A stretch of DNA of 8,484 nucleotides from an uncultured Verrucomicrobia subdivision 3 bacterium (GTDB taxonomy: Bacteria > Verrucomicrobiota > Verrucomicrobiae > Limisphaerales > CAMLLE01): NCBI GenBank assembly GCA_946480555.1, contig CAMLLE010000100.1, positions 1 to 8,484 of the forward strand. Direction: 5' to 3'. The notes under the pieces were generated by a model, which was not told the DNA's origin, did no database searches, and saw nothing but the letters and a program-made list of their open reading frames with translations. The position numbers were made by a program, and so were the translations under genes. Position 1 is the stretch's first letter. Each line of letters starts with the position of its first letter. This document shows positions 7,012 to 8,484 of the stretch, in pieces.

Positions 7012-7113
7012 CCAACTAACGAAGCGTCGTTCCCTTGCAGTCGAAGCGCACCTTTGATGCGGAATATGGGGCGGAGCTGCCGCTCCCTCCCATCTTTAAC
7101 TGCATCGTTCCGC

Positions 7114-8484
7114 TCACGGCAGCGGCGGACCGAGTTTGACGCGGTAGAACCGCATCGGCCCGGCCGAGTTCGTATCCACCCAGGCAAACGGCAGCGCGGG
7201 CGAATTGGTGATTGTCGCCGTGCTCCACTGCGTGAGATTGGTCGAAGTCTCGATCGCGTAATCCGGCCCGCTCTGGCCGCTGACGCTGAGGCTGAATTGT
7301 CCACCTGCGACGGAAACATTGCTAACGTTTGGCGCCGAAACCGGGTTCACAATAACCGCAAAACTCTGCGTGGCGCTCAAGCTGGGCGTGCCGTTGTCGG
7401 AAACTTTCAGCGTGAAGTTGTTCGTCCAATTTGCCTGCCCGACGTGCGGACGGAAGGAGAACGCGCCGCTGTTGGTATTGAAGGTCGCATTCGTCGCGCC
7501 GGCGAGCAGCGCGAAGGTCAGCGTCTGCGACGGCGTATCCGTGTCCGTCGCGCTGGCGCTGAATGCGACGGTCTGGCCGACGTTCACAGTACGATTGGTG
7601 ATCGCGGCGAGTGCGGGCGGTGTGTTGCTGCTCACCAATCCCAGCACGAACGTCGCATCGAAATTGTGGCTGCCGCCCGTGGTAATCCCGCCGCCGCTGA
7701 TGGGGATGAGCGCGATTTCGCCGCCGGTGTAGGTGTTCGCCCCCGCCACCGACAGCGCGGCCCACCCGCCGGCAGTCGGTTTGTTGCCGAAAGAAAACGC
7801 GTAGGTCTGGCTGGGGGACAGGGCAACGCTGATGTTGCTCCAGCCCAGCCACGCGCCGTCGGTGTAACCGGGATTGGGCGCGCTGAACGTCTTGAGCAGC
7901 GTCGCCGTGTTGCCGCTCATCGAATAAATCCGCAGGTAAAGCGTGGGCGTGCTTGCGACCGAGCCGTAGCCGCCGCCGTTGTTCAGTCCGGCAGTCTTGA
8001 TGGCGACCGACACGAGATTCATCGCCTGGGCGGGAGTGGTAAAGGTTTGACCGGCGGGCGCGCCGTTGTCGGTGAAGTAATTCAGCCCATCGGGCCAGGT
8101 TGTGCTGCCGGCGGTGCTCAACTGCGAAATGTCATTGGGACCGGGAACGGGCGCGGCGCCAGCGAGATTGACCAGGATCGGAATGCTCGGATCGACGTAG
8201 GTCGTGGTTTTGGTTTCGGGCGAATATCCGGATATCCCAGAGCCATTGACGGCGACGACCTGATAGTAATAGGTCGTGCCATTGGCGAGGCCGGTGTTCG
8301 TATAAGACGTGCCGGTGATGCCGGTGACCACCGGAGCGATCTTGCTCCCGCCACCGCTCGTCGTCGCACGATGAAGATTGTAGCTGGTCGCTCCGCTGCC
8401 CGCCGCCCACGACAAGGTGACCTGATTGGTGCCGCCGGTTGCGGTCAGATTGGACGGAGCATAGGGAGCGCCGTTCGGAGGCGG
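7114..8484 (-). CDS. Secreted multidomain FnIII/Ig-like protein, C-terminal 456 residues
   Basis: The frame is open to the right edge, so the N-terminus is missing; the TTG at 8415 is not a real start, because the FnIII domain already begins upstream of it. Domains, counted from the edge: a fibronectin type III domain (about 8-95, with TYYYQVVAVNGSG), a Gly/Thr/Ser-rich beta-sandwich-like region of about 185 residues (100-284, GQTFTTP, LYLRIYSMSG, TYAFSFGNKP) of unknown family, an Ig-like/cadherin-like domain (about 288-382, NTPPALAAITNRTVNVGQ, TLKVSDNGTPSLS), and a terminal module (about 383-456, YAIETSTNLTQW, RFYRVKLGP) that resembles the ends of many verrucomicrobial secreted proteins. No catalytic motif is visible here; an enzyme domain may lie upstream. 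The composition (many N, T, S, G; few charged residues) fits an extracellular protein. Likely roles are carbohydrate binding or cell-surface attachment for the adjoining enzymes. The stop is followed by a 102-bp gap holding only a weak GGAGC/GCTCC hairpin. Confidence 0.8.
   Translation of the reverse strand, partial: PPPNGAPYAPSNLTATGGTNQVTLSWAAGSGATSYNLHRATTSGGGSKIAPVVTGITGTSYTNTGLANGTTYYYQVVAVNGSGISGYSPETKTTTYVDPSIPILVNLAGAAPVPGPNDISQLSTAGSTTWPDGLNYFTDNGAPAGQTFTTPAQAMNLVSVAIKTAGLNNGGGYGSVASTPTLYLRIYSMSGNTATLLKTFSAPNPGYTDGAWLGWSNISVALSPSQTYAFSFGNKPTAGGWAALSVAGANTYTGGEIALIPISGGGITTGGSHNFDATFVLGLVSSNTPPALAAITNRTVNVGQTVAFSASATDTDTPSQTLTFALLAGATNATFNTNSGAFSFRPHVGQANWTNNFTLKVSDNGTPSLSATQSFAVIVNPVSAPNVSNVSVAGGQFSLSVSGQSGPDYAIETSTNLTQWSTATITNSPALPFAWVDTNSAGPMRFYRVKLGPPLP

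Noticed and set aside
7012..7113. Possible terminator or promoter in the gap between the FnIII protein and the esterase gene
   Set aside because: Only a 5-bp GGAGC/GCTCC hairpin without a T-tract, and no convincing -35/-10 pair.
8413..8415. TTG at 8415 as a start codon for the FnIII protein
   Set aside because: The frame continues open to the window edge and the FnIII domain begins upstream of this codon, so the gene is truncated by the window.

Overview
The window is GC-rich and every recognisable gene lies on the minus strand, so genes are read from right to left. The gene content suggests a free-living, polysaccharide-degrading member of the Planctomycetes/Verrucomicrobia group, most likely Verrucomicrobiota. 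The grounds are large secreted glycoside hydrolases, a secreted multi-domain protein ending in a 'Y-x-IETSTNL-x-x-W ... RFYRVKLGP' module that I associate with verrucomicrobial secreted proteins, poor Shine-Dalgarno signals, and GC-rich palindromic repeats between genes. This assignment is inference; no marker gene is present.

Layout in order of transcription: (1) 8484-7114, the C-terminal part of a secreted fibronectin-III/Ig-like protein whose start is outside the window; (2) 7011-5854, a secreted alpha/beta-hydrolase esterase of the CE1/esterase D type with an N-terminal E-set domain; (3) 5546-3162, a secreted right-handed parallel beta-helix protein with a C-terminal PDZ domain, possibly a glycosidase; (4) 2866-416, a secreted GH2 beta-galactosidase-like enzyme with both catalytic glutamates visible; (5) from 206 (or 233) to the left edge, the N-terminus of a secreted GH29-type alpha-L-fucosidase. 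Together they look like an exported set for taking apart a galactose- and fucose-containing, ester-decorated polysaccharide or glycan: the esterase removes acyl groups, the GH2 and GH29 enzymes trim side chains, and the beta-helix protein may cleave or bind the chain. No SusC/SusD pair, regulator, sulfatase or transporter is seen within the window.

The gaps between genes hold most of the unexplained structure. The gaps at 2867-3161 and 5547-5853 each contain a copy of one ~127-bp imperfect palindrome in the same orientation, and each also contains a pair of short hairpins in inverted orientation, built like REP doublets (REPINs). In both doublets the stem differences between the two hairpins are compensatory, which argues that the hairpin structure is selected. 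A further 7-bp hairpin sits in the gap before the fucosidase gene. None of the palindromes is followed by a T-tract, so they are not ordinary intrinsic terminators. No RNA genes, CRISPR arrays or intact mobile elements were found.
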